Below, piece by piece: positions 1 to 8,424 of a stretch of DNA of 50,046 bases. How positions within the stretch are numbered: position 1 is the first letter of the stretch; every line of letters begins with the position of its first letter. The notes under the pieces are model-generated. The model saw nothing but the letters and a program-made list of their open reading frames with translations. It had not been told where the DNA came from and ran no database searches. The DNA is from DASRDU01 sp035560235. Lineage in GTDB: Bacteria; Acidobacteriota; Blastocatellia; RBC074. The stretch lies in contig DATMAG010000046.1 of NCBI GenBank assembly GCA_035560235.1, positions 1 through 50,046 on the forward strand. Reading direction: 5' to 3'. Made by a program: the position numbers and the translations under genes.

Positions 1-471
1 GACCCGCCGCTGCTGATTGCTTATCTCGGACGCAATCCGAGCTTTCTGGCGAAGAAGGAACTCTTCCGGCTGCCGGTCTTCAAACAGGGCATCGAGCTGA
101 TAGATGTCATCCCGATTGACCGCAGCAACCGTGAAGCTGCGATCATCAGCACGCAGCGCGGCGCTGAGAAACTGAAGGGCGGGCGCTCCTATGTCGGCTT
201 TCCCGAAGGCACGCGCACGGTTGACGGGCGGCTGAAGGAGTTCAAGAAAGGCATCTTTTTCATGGCCCTGGCCGCAGGCGTGCCGGTCGTTCCCGTCGTC
301 ATCAACGACACGCGCCTGGTGATGCGCAAGGGCACGAATTACTGTCTGCCTCACGACGTCTTTATGGAGATTCTCTCCCCTGTCAGCACTGCCGGATATT
401 CCGTCGAAAGCGTGGACGAACTGGTGCAGAAAGTGCGCGAACAGTTTGTCCCGCGGGTCCGGACTGATTAA
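1..471 (+). CDS. 1-acyl-sn-glycerol-3-phosphate acyltransferase (PlsC family), 5' truncated by window
   Basis: The reading frame is open from base 1, so the N-terminus with the HxxxxD catalytic block lies outside the window. The visible 156 residues contain the family's block III FPEGTRT (about residues 70-76) and the block IV-like PVVPVVI. An upstream AKKELFRLPVF stretch matches the usual 'AK.EL...P..G' region of lysophosphatidic acid acyltransferases. The family acylates lysophosphatidic acid to phosphatidic acid at the inner membrane. The gene ends in TAA at 469-471, 149 bases before the next gene on the same strand. Family is confident from the motifs; acyl-donor and substrate specificity cannot be told. 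Confidence 0.9.
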   Translation, partial: DPPLLIAYLGRNPSFLAKKELFRLPVFKQGIELIDVIPIDRSNREAAIISTQRGAEKLKGGRSYVGFPEGTRTVDGRLKEFKKGIFFMALAAGVPVVPVVINDTRLVMRKGTNYCLPHDVFMEILSPVSTAGYSVESVDELVQKVREQFVPRVRTD

Positions 472-620
472 TGATTCTGATCCAAACGTCGGCGCCATCT
501 GGCAATCAGTGCCTTCACCGGATATACTTGCGCCGTTAAATGCCGGAATCCCCTGTCTGCTGTTGCTTTCTGTTTGCGTGAAAGCGCAGATAACTACTAA
601 CGAAAACCAAGAGCGACGTT

Positions 621-1571
621 ATGCTGGAGAAGACACCCGCCCCGGTGAACCCTGACCAGCTCAGGAGAAGGGATTCGCTTCCTCCGGGACCAATGCCCCA
701 GACGCAGGCGCAGGTCGTTGCCTTCGTCAATCAGAAGGGCGGCACTGGCAAAACCACGATTACCCAGAATCTCGCGGTCTGCCTCGCCCTGGAACACAAC
801 AAACGCGTCCTGTGTGTTGATCTCGACCCGCAGGGCAATCTCGGTCACAGTCTCGCCCTCGAACCGATCAGCAGCACCAAAACCGCCGACCGCCTGCTGC
901 TGGTTCCGTCAGCCAGCATCACTGAATACATCATTCCGGTGCGCGCGGCGATTGATCTGATTCCGAACCGCTATCAGCGCGATCTGCGCGAGAACGTCGA
1001 AAGACTGCCGGTTTCAGAGAATCTGCTGAGAAAGCATCTGAGCCGTGTGCTGACGCAGTATGATTACATCCTGATTGACACGCCCGCCGGACTAAGCCGT
1101 TCGACTCAGGCGGGCATTGATGTCGCCAGTCAGGTCGTGATCGTCGTCTCCTGCGGCAGCTACACGCTCAAGGGCGTTTCGGCGCTGGTCACCTGGATCG
1201 GTGAAATCAGCGCGCTGCGCGGCAAGCGTTCCCCGGCGATCAGGATCGCCCTGAACCATTACGACGAGCGGCAGCGGTTTGACCGCGAACTCGAACAGGA
1301 ACTTCAGGGATCCTTTGGCGACAGTCTCTATCAGACCCGGATTCGCACCAGCCTCAGAATCGTCGAGGCCGCCGCGCGATCGAAATCTGTCATCGAATAC
1401 CTGCCTGTCAGCACCGCTTCGACTGACTTCAGGCGACTGTGCCGGGAAATTCTCGGCCTGCCGCTCAGTGTGGCTCCCGCTCCCGCACTGTCCGAAGACA
1501 GCGAGCCTGCTGCTCCGCTGCGCTACGAGCCGCTGCCGCAGACCGGCAGCAAGCTCAAACTCGTGGGCTGA
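621..1571 (+). CDS. ParA/Soj/MinD-family ATPase, no ParB partner nearby
   Basis: A 316-residue P-loop ATPase. The deviant Walker A motif KGGTGKTT occupies residues 39-46 with signature Lys39; switch I-like DLDPQGN is at 67-73, and the Walker B strand ILIDTPAGLS follows near residue 150. This is the ParA/Soj organisation: ATP-dependent dimerisation, DNA or membrane binding, and positioning of cargo. The first 25 residues are polar and poorly family-like, so ATG at 693 is an alternative start; neither start has a convincing Shine-Dalgarno sequence. The last 30 residues form a Pro/Ala/Glu-rich tail. No parB, parS-like site or flagellar/chemotaxis gene is adjacent, so it could be an orphan positioning ATPase rather than the chromosome segregation protein. 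Confidence 0.85.
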   Translation: MLEKTPAPVNPDQLRRRDSLPPGPMPQTQAQVVAFVNQKGGTGKTTITQNLAVCLALEHNKRVLCVDLDPQGNLGHSLALEPISSTKTADRLLLVPSASITEYIIPVRAAIDLIPNRYQRDLRENVERLPVSENLLRKHLSRVLTQYDYILIDTPAGLSRSTQAGIDVASQVVIVVSCGSYTLKGVSALVTWIGEISALRGKRSPAIRIALNHYDERQRFDRELEQELQGSFGDSLYQTRIRTSLRIVEAAARSKSVIEYLPVSTASTDFRRLCREILGLPLSVAPAPALSEDSEPAAPLRYEPLPQTGSKLKLVG

Positions 1572-1739
1572 TCCCGCCCCGCGAGCATAATCAGTCATCA
1601 GTTCAACCAGACAGCCTTTCCTCAACTGGCGATGGGGAGAACTCTGTCTGCCGCAGGTAAGAGCAGGTGACCGGCCTGAGCCTCTCTTGACGTTGCGCAG
1701 TGGTTGAATCATTCTGCCCGCCCAGGATGGAATCAACGC

Positions 1740-4364
1740 ATGACACAACGACTCTGCACGACGCGCCGGATCAGTCTCCTGCTGCTGTGTCTGTCAGCGT
1801 GGCTGCTTACGCAATCATTGCTGCACAGCAGAAGTTCAGTCGCAGCGCAGTCAGTTACTCCCATTCACACCATTCAGGGCAGCGGCACGACCTCACCGCT
1901 CGCGGGGCAGGCGGTGACAACCGCCGGAATCGTAACCGCCATTAAGCCCGGTTCGAGCGGAGGCTTTTTTATTCAGGTTCCTGAAGCCGAAGCTGACAGT
2001 GATCCGAACACCTCCGAGGGACTCTTCGTGTTCACCGGCTCGTCGCTGCCATCAGCGGCTGCCGTCGGCAATCGGGTGCAGGTCACAGGCACGGTCCAGG
2101 AATTCAGACCATCTGCTGATCCGGTCAGCCCGACTCTGACCGAACTGTCCGGAACGCTCGCCGTCACACTCATCTCAACCGGAAATCCGCTGCCCGCGCC
2201 GGTCACGCTCACCGCAACTGACACGAATCCGGCAGGCGCGCTCGAACAGCTTGAACCTTTTGAAGGCATGCGCGTGCGCGTCGCATCGCTGACGGTCGTT
2301 GCGCCGACTGAGGGCAATGTCAATGAAGCGAACGCGACGGCTTCATCGAACGGAATCTTTTTCGGCGTCATTACAGGCCTCGCGCGCCCGCGGCGCGAAC
2401 CCGGCATCGAAGTGCCCGATCCGCTGCCGCCGGGCGCGCCGTGCTGCATCCCGCGCTTCGATGCCAATCCTGAAAGACTGCGCGTGGACAGCAACGCGCT
2501 GAGCGGCGCGCCGCTGCTCGAAGTGACTGCGGGCGCGACGCTCACGAATCTGGTCGGGCCGCTCGATTACGGCTCGCGTAACTGGACGATTCTGCCCGAT
2601 CCGCCATCGGTCACACCGACTCCGACAGTTTCAGGCAACATCCCTGCAACGCCCGTGACTGCGCCCGCTGCCGATGAGTTCACCGTTGCTTCGTTCAATC
2701 TGGAGCGCTTCTACGACACGGTGAACGATCCCGGCACGAGCGATGCAGTGCTGACGCAGACGGCCTTCAATAACCGCCTCAGCAAAGCCTCGCTCGCCAT
2801 TCGCAATGTCATGCGCGCGCCCGACATCATCGGTGTTGAAGAGGTCGAGAATCTGACGACGCTTCAGGCCATTGCGGGCAGAATAAATAACGATGCGGTC
2901 GCGGCAGGCGCAGCCAGTCCGGACTATCAGGCTTATCTGATCGAAGGCAACGATCCGGGCGGGATTGATGTCGGCTTTCTCGTGAAGGCGTCACGAGTGA
3001 ACGCAGTTGAGGTCACTCAGATCGGGAAGGACGCGACTTACATCAATCCGAACAACGGGCAGCCGGAACTGCTCAACGACCGGCCACCGCTTGCGTTGCG
3101 CGCAACGATCAATGCTCCCGCCGGTTCGCCATTCGCCATTACTGTGATCGTCAATCACCTGCGTTCGCTCAACGGAATTGATGACGCAACCGACGGCAAT
3201 CGTGTGCGCACCAAACGCCGCGCTCAGGCTGAATATCTGGCGAATCTGGTGCAGTCACGACAGACTGGCAATCCGAACGAGCGAATTGTCGTCGTCGGTG
3301 ATTTCAATGCGTTTCAGTTCAATGACGGTTATGTTGACGTGATCGGCACGATCAAAGGCGCGCCGACTGCGACGAGCGAGGTCACGCTGGCGAGCAGCGA
3401 TCTCGTCAACCCTGATCTGACCGATCTGGTCGAAACGATTCCGGCTTCGGAGCGTTATTCGTACAACTTCAACGGCAGCGCGCAGGTGCTCGATCACGTC
3501 CTGGTCACGGCAAATCTGCTGACGCGTGTGCGGCGCTTTGAATACGCGCGCAACGATGCCGACTTTCCTGAAACTTATCGCAACGATCCGAACCGGCCCG
3601 AACGCATTTCGGATCACGACATGCCGGTTGCGACCTTCGCCTTCAGCGGCACGGCAGCGAACGTCTCAGCCGCAAGTTACAGCGCGGCGCGGCTCGCGCC
3701 TGAATCAATCGCGGCAGTCTTTGGAGCCGGACTCGCCACCACTACTGAAATCGCGCCCGGCATTCCGCTGCCGACCACGCTCGGAGGCACGACCGTGAAG
3801 GTCAAAGACAGCCAGGGCACAGAACGACTGGCACCGCTCTTTTTCGTTTCGCCAGTTCAGATCAATTATCTGATTCCGGCAGACACGGCAGCCGGAACAG
3901 CCACCGTGACGATCACGAGCAGCGACGGCTCGGTTTCATCAGGCACGATGGAGATTGCGAACGTCGCGCCCGGAGTCTTTGCGGCCAATGCTGACGGGCA
4001 GGGCGCAGCGGCGGCGCTCGTTTATCGCGTGAAAGCCGATGGCTCGCAGGGCTACGAAGCGGCGACCAGGTTCGATGCCGCACAGAATAAAGTCGTCGCA
4101 GTGCCGATTGATCCCGGCCCGCCTTCAGATCAGGTCTTTCTGGTGCTGTTCGGCACCGGCTGGAGAAAGCACATCGCGGCAGCGCCCGTCACCATTGGCG
4201 GAACGAACGTGCAGGCGGATTATGCCGGGCCGCAGGGCTTTTTCATCGGACTCGATCAGCTCAACGTTCTGATCCCGCGCTCACTCGCCGGACGCGGCGA
4301 AGTTGATGTTATTGCGGAGATGGATGGGCAGAAGGCAAACCCGGTGAAGATAAACATCAGATGA
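1740..4364 (+). CDS. Secreted endonuclease/exonuclease/phosphatase-family nuclease with C-terminal TIGR03437 domain
   Basis: I choose ATG 1740 over the upstream in-frame ATG 1704. AGGATGG lies about 8 bases before it, and the protein then begins directly with a signal peptide (basic TTRR, hydrophobic ISLLLLCLSAWLL, cleavage near VAA-Q). Next come an OB-fold-like region (about 45-140, as in ExeM/NucH extracellular nucleases) and an endonuclease/exonuclease/phosphatase domain at about 312-635. Metal and catalytic motifs there are SFNLERF, EEVEN, VNHLRS, VGDFNAF and SDHDMP. Residues about 638-874 match the Solibacter-type C-terminal domain TIGR03437 and closely resemble the end of the 3201-residue protein at 26389-35994. 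Probable role: extracellular DNA/RNA degradation for nutrient or matrix turnover; a phosphodiesterase role cannot be excluded. Confidence 0.85.
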   Translation: MTQRLCTTRRISLLLLCLSAWLLTQSLLHSRSSVAAQSVTPIHTIQGSGTTSPLAGQAVTTAGIVTAIKPGSSGGFFIQVPEAEADSDPNTSEGLFVFTGSSLPSAAAVGNRVQVTGTVQEFRPSADPVSPTLTELSGTLAVTLISTGNPLPAPVTLTATDTNPAGALEQLEPFEGMRVRVASLTVVAPTEGNVNEANATASSNGIFFGVITGLARPRREPGIEVPDPLPPGAPCCIPRFDANPERLRVDSNALSGAPLLEVTAGATLTNLVGPLDYGSRNWTILPDPPSVTPTPTVSGNIPATPVTAPAADEFTVASFNLERFYDTVNDPGTSDAVLTQTAFNNRLSKASLAIRNVMRAPDIIGVEEVENLTTLQAIAGRINNDAVAAGAASPDYQAYLIEGNDPGGIDVGFLVKASRVNAVEVTQIGKDATYINPNNGQPELLNDRPPLALRATINAPAGSPFAITVIVNHLRSLNGIDDATDGNRVRTKRRAQAEYLANLVQSRQTGNPNERIVVVGDFNAFQFNDGYVDVIGTIKGAPTATSEVTLASSDLVNPDLTDLVETIPASERYSYNFNGSAQVLDHVLVTANLLTRVRRFEYARNDADFPETYRNDPNRPERISDHDMPVATFAFSGTAANVSAASYSAARLAPESIAAVFGAGLATTTEIAPGIPLPTTLGGTTVKVKDSQGTERLAPLFFVSPVQINYLIPADTAAGTATVTITSSDGSVSSGTMEIANVAPGVFAANADGQGAAAALVYRVKADGSQGYEAATRFDAAQNKVVAVPIDPGPPSDQVFLVLFGTGWRKHIAAAPVTIGGTNVQADYAGPQGFFIGLDQLNVLIPRSLAGRGEVDVIAEMDGQKANPVKINIR

Positions 4365-4395
4365 ATCAGCAGCGATAACAAATTCAACAATCCCC

Positions 4396-5217
4396 ATGAA
4401 CCAACTGACACCTGGCCAGGAACTGCCCGCTTATACGGTCATCGCTCACAATTATGCGACCGGTTCAGAGAACCGGATTCACAGCGACGAGGTGGCCGCG
4501 CAATATGGTTTCGCTGGCGGCCTCGTTCCCGGCGTGGGCAATTACGCTTATCTGACCCGCCCCGCAGTTGAAGCGCTGGGCCGCGACTGGCTGGCGCGCG
4601 GCGCGATGAAGGCGAAATTTCTGAAGCCGGTTTACGACGGCGAAAGAGTTTCAGCGCGCGCGCGAGTCAGCAGCACTGATCCGCTCACGCTCAGCCTTGA
4701 ACTTTACAACTCTGCCGGAACGCTCTGCGCCGCTGGTGAAGCGAGCCTGCCGGAATCAGTGCCGCCGCTCGATCCGGCAGCTTATCCGGCGTGCGCGCCG
4801 TCTGAGCCGCTTTTGCCTGCGACAATCACGGCTCTGCCCGCCGGGCTGACGCTCGGTTCGCTTGAACGTCAGTTGAATCTGGCGGAAATGGAGACGGGCT
4901 TTGTGACTGAGATGCGCGATGCGCTGCCGCTCTATCGCGGCCCTGAAGCGGTCTGTCATCCGGCCCTGCTGCCGGCGCTGGCGAATGAAATCCTGATGAA
5001 GAATGTCGCGCTCGGCCCGTGGATTCACACGGCAAGCGAGGTGCAGCATTACTCGCTGCCAGGCGATGGTGAGACTTTATCGTTGCAGGGAAGAATTGCT
5101 GAATCGTATGAACGGCGCGGCCACGAATTCGTAGTGCTCGATCTGGCGCTCTTTGCTGACGCTCAAAGACTCGTGGCCCGCATCAGGCATACAGCGATTG
5201 TGCGCCTGCGAGCCTGA
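4396..5217 (+). CDS. MaoC-like hotdog-fold protein (putative acyl dehydratase)
   Basis: 273 residues. The N-terminal half carries a hotdog dehydratase-like signature: an N/H/D cluster (NRIHSD, His29 and Asp31) followed by AAQYGFAGGLVPG, the usual helix and turn after the catalytic dyad of MaoC/(R)-enoyl-CoA hydratases. A beta-strand region of the form MKAKFLKPVYDGERV follows, as expected for the fold. The C-terminal half (from about 150) is less clear and may be a second, degenerate hotdog. It lies 31 bases after the nuclease gene on the same strand, but nothing suggests a shared function. Substrate unknown; hydratase activity is inferred from the motif only. Confidence 0.7.
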   Translation: MNQLTPGQELPAYTVIAHNYATGSENRIHSDEVAAQYGFAGGLVPGVGNYAYLTRPAVEALGRDWLARGAMKAKFLKPVYDGERVSARARVSSTDPLTLSLELYNSAGTLCAAGEASLPESVPPLDPAAYPACAPSEPLLPATITALPAGLTLGSLERQLNLAEMETGFVTEMRDALPLYRGPEAVCHPALLPALANEILMKNVALGPWIHTASEVQHYSLPGDGETLSLQGRIAESYERRGHEFVVLDLALFADAQRLVARIRHTAIVRLRA

Positions 5218-5230
5218 CAGACTGCTCCAG

Positions 5231-5320
5231 TCTCAGTTCTGCATTCTCCATTCTTTGCAGAGAGAATGCCTCATCAGTCACTGCGAATAATTGAGAGTTG
5301 AGAATGGAAAATTGAGAAAG
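5231..5320. repeat. Heptad repeat element A (TTCTCAA-type), two inverted arms
   Basis: The left arm reads as TCTCAGT-TCTGCAT-TCTCCAT-TCTTTGC and the right arm (5289-5320) as ATTGAGA-GTTGAGA-ATGGAAA-ATTGAGA. The reverse complement of the right arm (TTCTCAA, TTTTCCA, TTCTCAA) resembles the left, so the element can fold into an imperfect hairpin. It sits between the convergent MaoC-like and aroK genes. It uses the same heptamer word as the element at 26262-26372. Confidence 0.6.
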
Positions 5321-5348
5321 CTTCCGGCTCTGATCTGAATGCCAGCCT

Positions 5349-5939
5349 TCATTCAACTACTGAACCAAGCTGCCTGAGGATCTCTTCGGCAATTTCAGCG
5401 GAGGATTGTGACTCGCTGACCGGCGTATGCAGCAGGGACTGTTCGTAAAGCGGGCGTCGGGCCTCAAAGCGCGCGCGGGCTGTGGTTTCGTCGGGCGCGA
5501 GCGGGCGTATGTTTTCATCCTGCTGAATCCGCTGCCAGCAGAGTTCAAACGGCGCATCCAGCCAGACTGAAATTCCTTCGTCCAGAATCAGGCGGCGATT
5601 CTCTTCGCGGGTAATCGCGCCCCCGCCGAGGGCAATGACGGAATTGCTCATCTTCGCGATTTCGCGCAGAGTCTCGCTTTCGAGCTGCCGGAATCGCTCT
5701 TCACCGTCACTGGCGATGATGTCAGGAATCGAGCGATTGGTGATGGCTTCGATGCGCGTGTCGAGATCAATGAAGGGGCGTCCGAGCAGGTCTGCGAGCG
5801 CCTGCCCGACGGTTGATTTGCCTGACCCCATAAAGCCGGTCAGGAAGATCGGCGCATCCAGCGTGTGAATGGCGCGTTCCGGGCTGTCGTTCTGATTCTG
5901 ATCGGCGTGGTTCATAAGCGGGGGAAACTTGTCCGGCAC
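5349..5939 (-). CDS. aroK: Shikimate kinase
   Basis: A P-loop kinase phosphorylating shikimate at the 3-hydroxyl with ATP, the fifth step of chorismate synthesis. Visible motifs: Walker A GFMGSGKST, the shikimate-binding DLDTRIE, the central GGGAITR, and a lid arginine in NIRPLAP followed by RARFEARRPLYE. The longest frame starts with GTG at 5939. ATG at 5915 gives a shorter N-terminus nearer the usual family length of about 170-180 residues and is equally plausible; neither has a clear ribosome binding site. The gene starts 17 bases after the aroA stop on the same strand, so the two probably form an aroA-aroK operon. Confidence 0.93.
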   Translation of the reverse strand: MPDKFPPLMNHADQNQNDSPERAIHTLDAPIFLTGFMGSGKSTVGQALADLLGRPFIDLDTRIEAITNRSIPDIIASDGEERFRQLESETLREIAKMSNSVIALGGGAITREENRRLILDEGISVWLDAPFELCWQRIQQDENIRPLAPDETTARARFEARRPLYEQSLLHTPVSESQSSAEIAEEILRQLGSVVE

Positions 5940-5955
5940 CAGCGTGACTGTCGTT

Positions 5956-7308
5956 TCAAGCAGTCAGCAAGGCGCCGCTGCGCGCGAGCAGCTGATAGAA
6001 TTCAGGCAGCGAGACTGACGCGGCCTCAGCCCCGGCGATTTCGGTTTCACCTTCGGCAACGAGGCCCGCAACAGCAAAAGCCATTGCAATGCGGTGATCG
6101 CCGTATGATTCAATCCTTGCGCCGCGCAGGCGCTGCGGGCCGCTGATCTGCAGTCCGTCCTCGAACTCTTCGACCTCAGCGCCCATTCGCCGCAGATTGG
6201 TGACGATGGCTTTGATGCGGTCGCTTTCCTTGACCCGCAGTTCGCGCGCATCGTGAATCACGAGCGTGCCGTCAAGCTGTGTGGCCGCAACCGCAAGGAT
6301 CGGAATTTCATCAATCAGATTGGCGATGACCGCTCCATTCAGGTTCAAATCGCCGCGCAACGCTGACGACGCCGCAACGAAATCAACCACGGGTTCGCCG
6401 TGAACTGTGCGGGCATTCCCGATTTCGATCTGCCCGCCGATCTGTCGCAGCACCTCGACGAGCGCAATGCGCGAAGGATTGGAGCCGATCTGGCGCAGGC
6501 GAAATTCAGCTTCAGGCGCAATAAGTCCGGCCACAATAAAAAACGCCGCCGATGACAGATCGCCCGCGACAGTGTAATCGCCGAGCGCGCGCAGCGGCTG
6601 CTGACCGCTGACTGAGATTCTGTCGCCTGTAGTCTCCACCGCCGCGCCGCACTCACGCAGCATGATTTCGGTGTGATTGCGCGTCGGCGTCGGTTCGATC
6701 ACGGTCGTCGTGCCGTCGGCAAACAGACCGGCGAGCAGAACACACGATTTGACCTGAGCGCTGGCGACCGGCGGCTGATACTCAATTGCTCTGAGCTGGC
6801 CGCCGCTGATGCGCAGCGGGGCGAAGTTACCCTCACGCGCTTCGATGTGTGCGCCCATCAGCCTGAGCGGTTCGATGACGCGCTTCATCGGACGACGCTC
6901 GATGCTGCTGTCGCCGCTGATTTCAGTTGTGAACGGCTGGCCCGCGAGAATGCCCGAAATCAGCCTGATCGTCGTGCCTGAGTTGCCGACATCGAGCCGC
7001 TGCTGCGCCTCGCGCAAACCGTCGAGGCCGGTGCCGTGAATTTCGATGACATCGGGCTGACGCGTGAGCCTGACGCCGAGCGCGGCCAGACAGTCGAGCG
7101 TGTTCTGGCAATCCTGCGCCGAAGAGTAGTTGCGAATGCGGCTCACGCCCGTGCCGAGGGCCGCAAACATGGCGCTGCGGTGCGAGATGGATTTGTCGCC
7201 CGGCAGGTGAAAATCGCCGCGCAGTTTCGCTGCCGGAGCCACCCGCACCATGCGGGCAGCGGAATGAGCAGAGGACGGATGTGATTCAGGCAAATGAGAA
7301 GCAGACAT
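5956..7308 (-). CDS. aroA: 3-phosphoshikimate 1-carboxyvinyltransferase (EPSP synthase)
   Basis: Transfers enolpyruvate from PEP to shikimate 3-phosphate. Motifs in order: LPGDKSISHRS (class II-like form of the substrate loop), DCQNTL, GNSGTTIRL, RRPMKRVIEPLRLMGA, PTRNHTE, a LIDEIP segment with the catalytic Asp, KESDRIKA and YGDHRIAMAFAV near the C-terminus. The frame is open to a GTG at 7386, but the family core begins only at VRVAPAAKLRGDF. I therefore use ATG 7308; ATG 7251 would give the more typical length of about 431 residues. No strong Shine-Dalgarno decides. aroK follows 17 bases downstream. The class II-like loop keeps Gly in NSGTT. Confidence 0.93.
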   Translation of the reverse strand: MSASHLPESHPSSAHSAARMVRVAPAAKLRGDFHLPGDKSISHRSAMFAALGTGVSRIRNYSSAQDCQNTLDCLAALGVRLTRQPDVIEIHGTGLDGLREAQQRLDVGNSGTTIRLISGILAGQPFTTEISGDSSIERRPMKRVIEPLRLMGAHIEAREGNFAPLRISGGQLRAIEYQPPVASAQVKSCVLLAGLFADGTTTVIEPTPTRNHTEIMLRECGAAVETTGDRISVSGQQPLRALGDYTVAGDLSSAAFFIVAGLIAPEAEFRLRQIGSNPSRIALVEVLRQIGGQIEIGNARTVHGEPVVDFVAASSALRGDLNLNGAVIANLIDEIPILAVAATQLDGTLVIHDARELRVKESDRIKAIVTNLRRMGAEVEEFEDGLQISGPQRLRGARIESYGDHRIAMAFAVAGLVAEGETEIAGAEAASVSLPEFYQLLARSGALLTA

Positions 7309-7419
7309 AGAATGAATGCGGGACAGGGTTTTTCTGAAACTTTCAAAAGCGGCCCTCGTATCGCAATACGCCTTCCAGAATAACACTACCCATCGGGTCA
7401 GGCTGCAGAAATCAGGCCA

Positions 7420-7449
7420 TTGACAGCATTCCTGATGCAGTGTTATACA
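7420..7449 (+). promoter_or_regulatory. Candidate sigma70-type promoter for the RsbW/RsbV pair
   Basis: A perfect TTGACA at 7420-7425 is separated by 18 bases from TATACA (7444-7449), which carries an extended-10 TG at 7441-7442. Transcription would start near 7456. This excludes the longest reading frame of the following gene (ATG 7440) and supports its ATG at 7527. Confidence 0.6.
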
Positions 7450-7526
7450 GGCCGCAGGTTGATCGTAATGCTGTTTTTACGATCCGCCGCCATCTTAGCA
7501 TACCAGTCAAAGGAACGCTGCCGCGT

Positions 7527-7997
7527 ATGATGCTTGCCGAGAATGTGGTGGAGATTACCATTGCCAGCAAGCTTGAGCACATTGACCTCGTGACCAACGT
7601 GACAGACACCGTCACGCAACTGATTGGGTTCGACGACGATACCCGCTACTGGATCAACATGGCGTTGCGTGAATCAGTCGCCAACGCGATCGAGCACGGG
7701 AACAAGTACGATCCGAACAAGTCCGTAGATGTGCGCTTCACTATTGCCACCGACGCCCTGAAGGTGCGCGTGCGTGATCAGGGCGAAGGCTTCGATCCCT
7801 CGACGCTGCCGGATCCGCTCGACCCGCAGAATCTGCTCAATCCGGCCGGACGGGGGATTTTGTACATGCGCACCTTTATGGATTCAATCGAATATGAGCG
7901 GCGGCCCGAAGGAGGCATGCAGGTCACGATGATCAAGCGTCGTGTGCCGCGACCTGTGGACGAAGGAGACCAGACCCGCGATGCAGTTGGAAATTAG
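7527..7997 (+). CDS. RsbW/SpoIIAB-like GHKL ATPase (anti-sigma factor / serine kinase)
   Basis: A 156-residue stand-alone GHKL kinase domain. The N-box is MALRESVANAIEHGN with metal-ligand Asn53; the G1 box is DQGEGFDP (84-91) and the ATP-lid glycines are GRGILYM (109 onward). In the family, such proteins bind a sigma factor or another target and phosphorylate a serine of a STAS-domain antagonist. The start is ATG 7527, because the promoter at 7420-7449 lies across the longer alternative; AAAGGAA lies 12-15 bases upstream. The 3' end overlaps the STAS gene by 17 bases, so the pair is probably co-translated. No sigma factor gene is adjacent, so the target may be elsewhere. Confidence 0.85.
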   Translation: MMLAENVVEITIASKLEHIDLVTNVTDTVTQLIGFDDDTRYWINMALRESVANAIEHGNKYDPNKSVDVRFTIATDALKVRVRDQGEGFDPSTLPDPLDPQNLLNPAGRGILYMRTFMDSIEYERRPEGGMQVTMIKRRVPRPVDEGDQTRDAVGN

Positions 7998-8337
7998 AGA
8001 ACGCGTCATTAACCATCCCGGCGGCGATGTGACCGTCCTCGACCTGATCGGCAAGATCACCATTGGCGAAGGCAGCGTGCAGTTGCGCGATGCTGTCAGC
8101 AGCCTGCTCGCTGCCGGTCGCAATCGAATCATCCTCAATCTTGAATCTGTCACTTATGTTGACAGCTCCGGCATCGGTGAACTCGTTTCGCGCTTCACCA
8201 CCACCCGCAATGCCGGAGGCCAGCTCAAGCTGCTCAGGCTCACCAGGAAGATCAAGGACCTGCTGATGATCACCAAGCTGCTGACGGTCTTTGAGATTTA
8301 TGAGGATGAGGAAGCGGCGCTCGCCAGCTTCAAATAG
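7981..8337 (+). CDS. STAS-domain anti-anti-sigma factor (RsbV/SpoIIAA-like)
   Basis: A 118-residue single STAS domain. The phospho-acceptor region YVDSSGIGELVS carries Ser62/Ser63, the site phosphorylated by the cognate RsbW-like kinase. The longest frame starts at 7942, but ATG 7981 is preceded by GAAGGAG and gives a typical family N-terminus. It overlaps the preceding kinase gene by 17 bases in another frame, typical of a partner-switching pair. Unphosphorylated, it would titrate the kinase and release the kinase's partner. The next gene, on the opposite strand, ends 87 bases away. Confidence 0.88.
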   Translation: MQLEIRERVINHPGGDVTVLDLIGKITIGEGSVQLRDAVSSLLAAGRNRIILNLESVTYVDSSGIGELVSRFTTTRNAGGQLKLLRLTRKIKDLLMITKLLTVFEIYEDEEAALASFK

Positions 8338-8424
8338 TCCCAGGCTGACAGTCAGATGCCTGATGACCGTGGTCTCAGCGCCCCGTCAGCGCTTCATCAT
8401 CAGATTCCATTTCGCCAGAAACTT

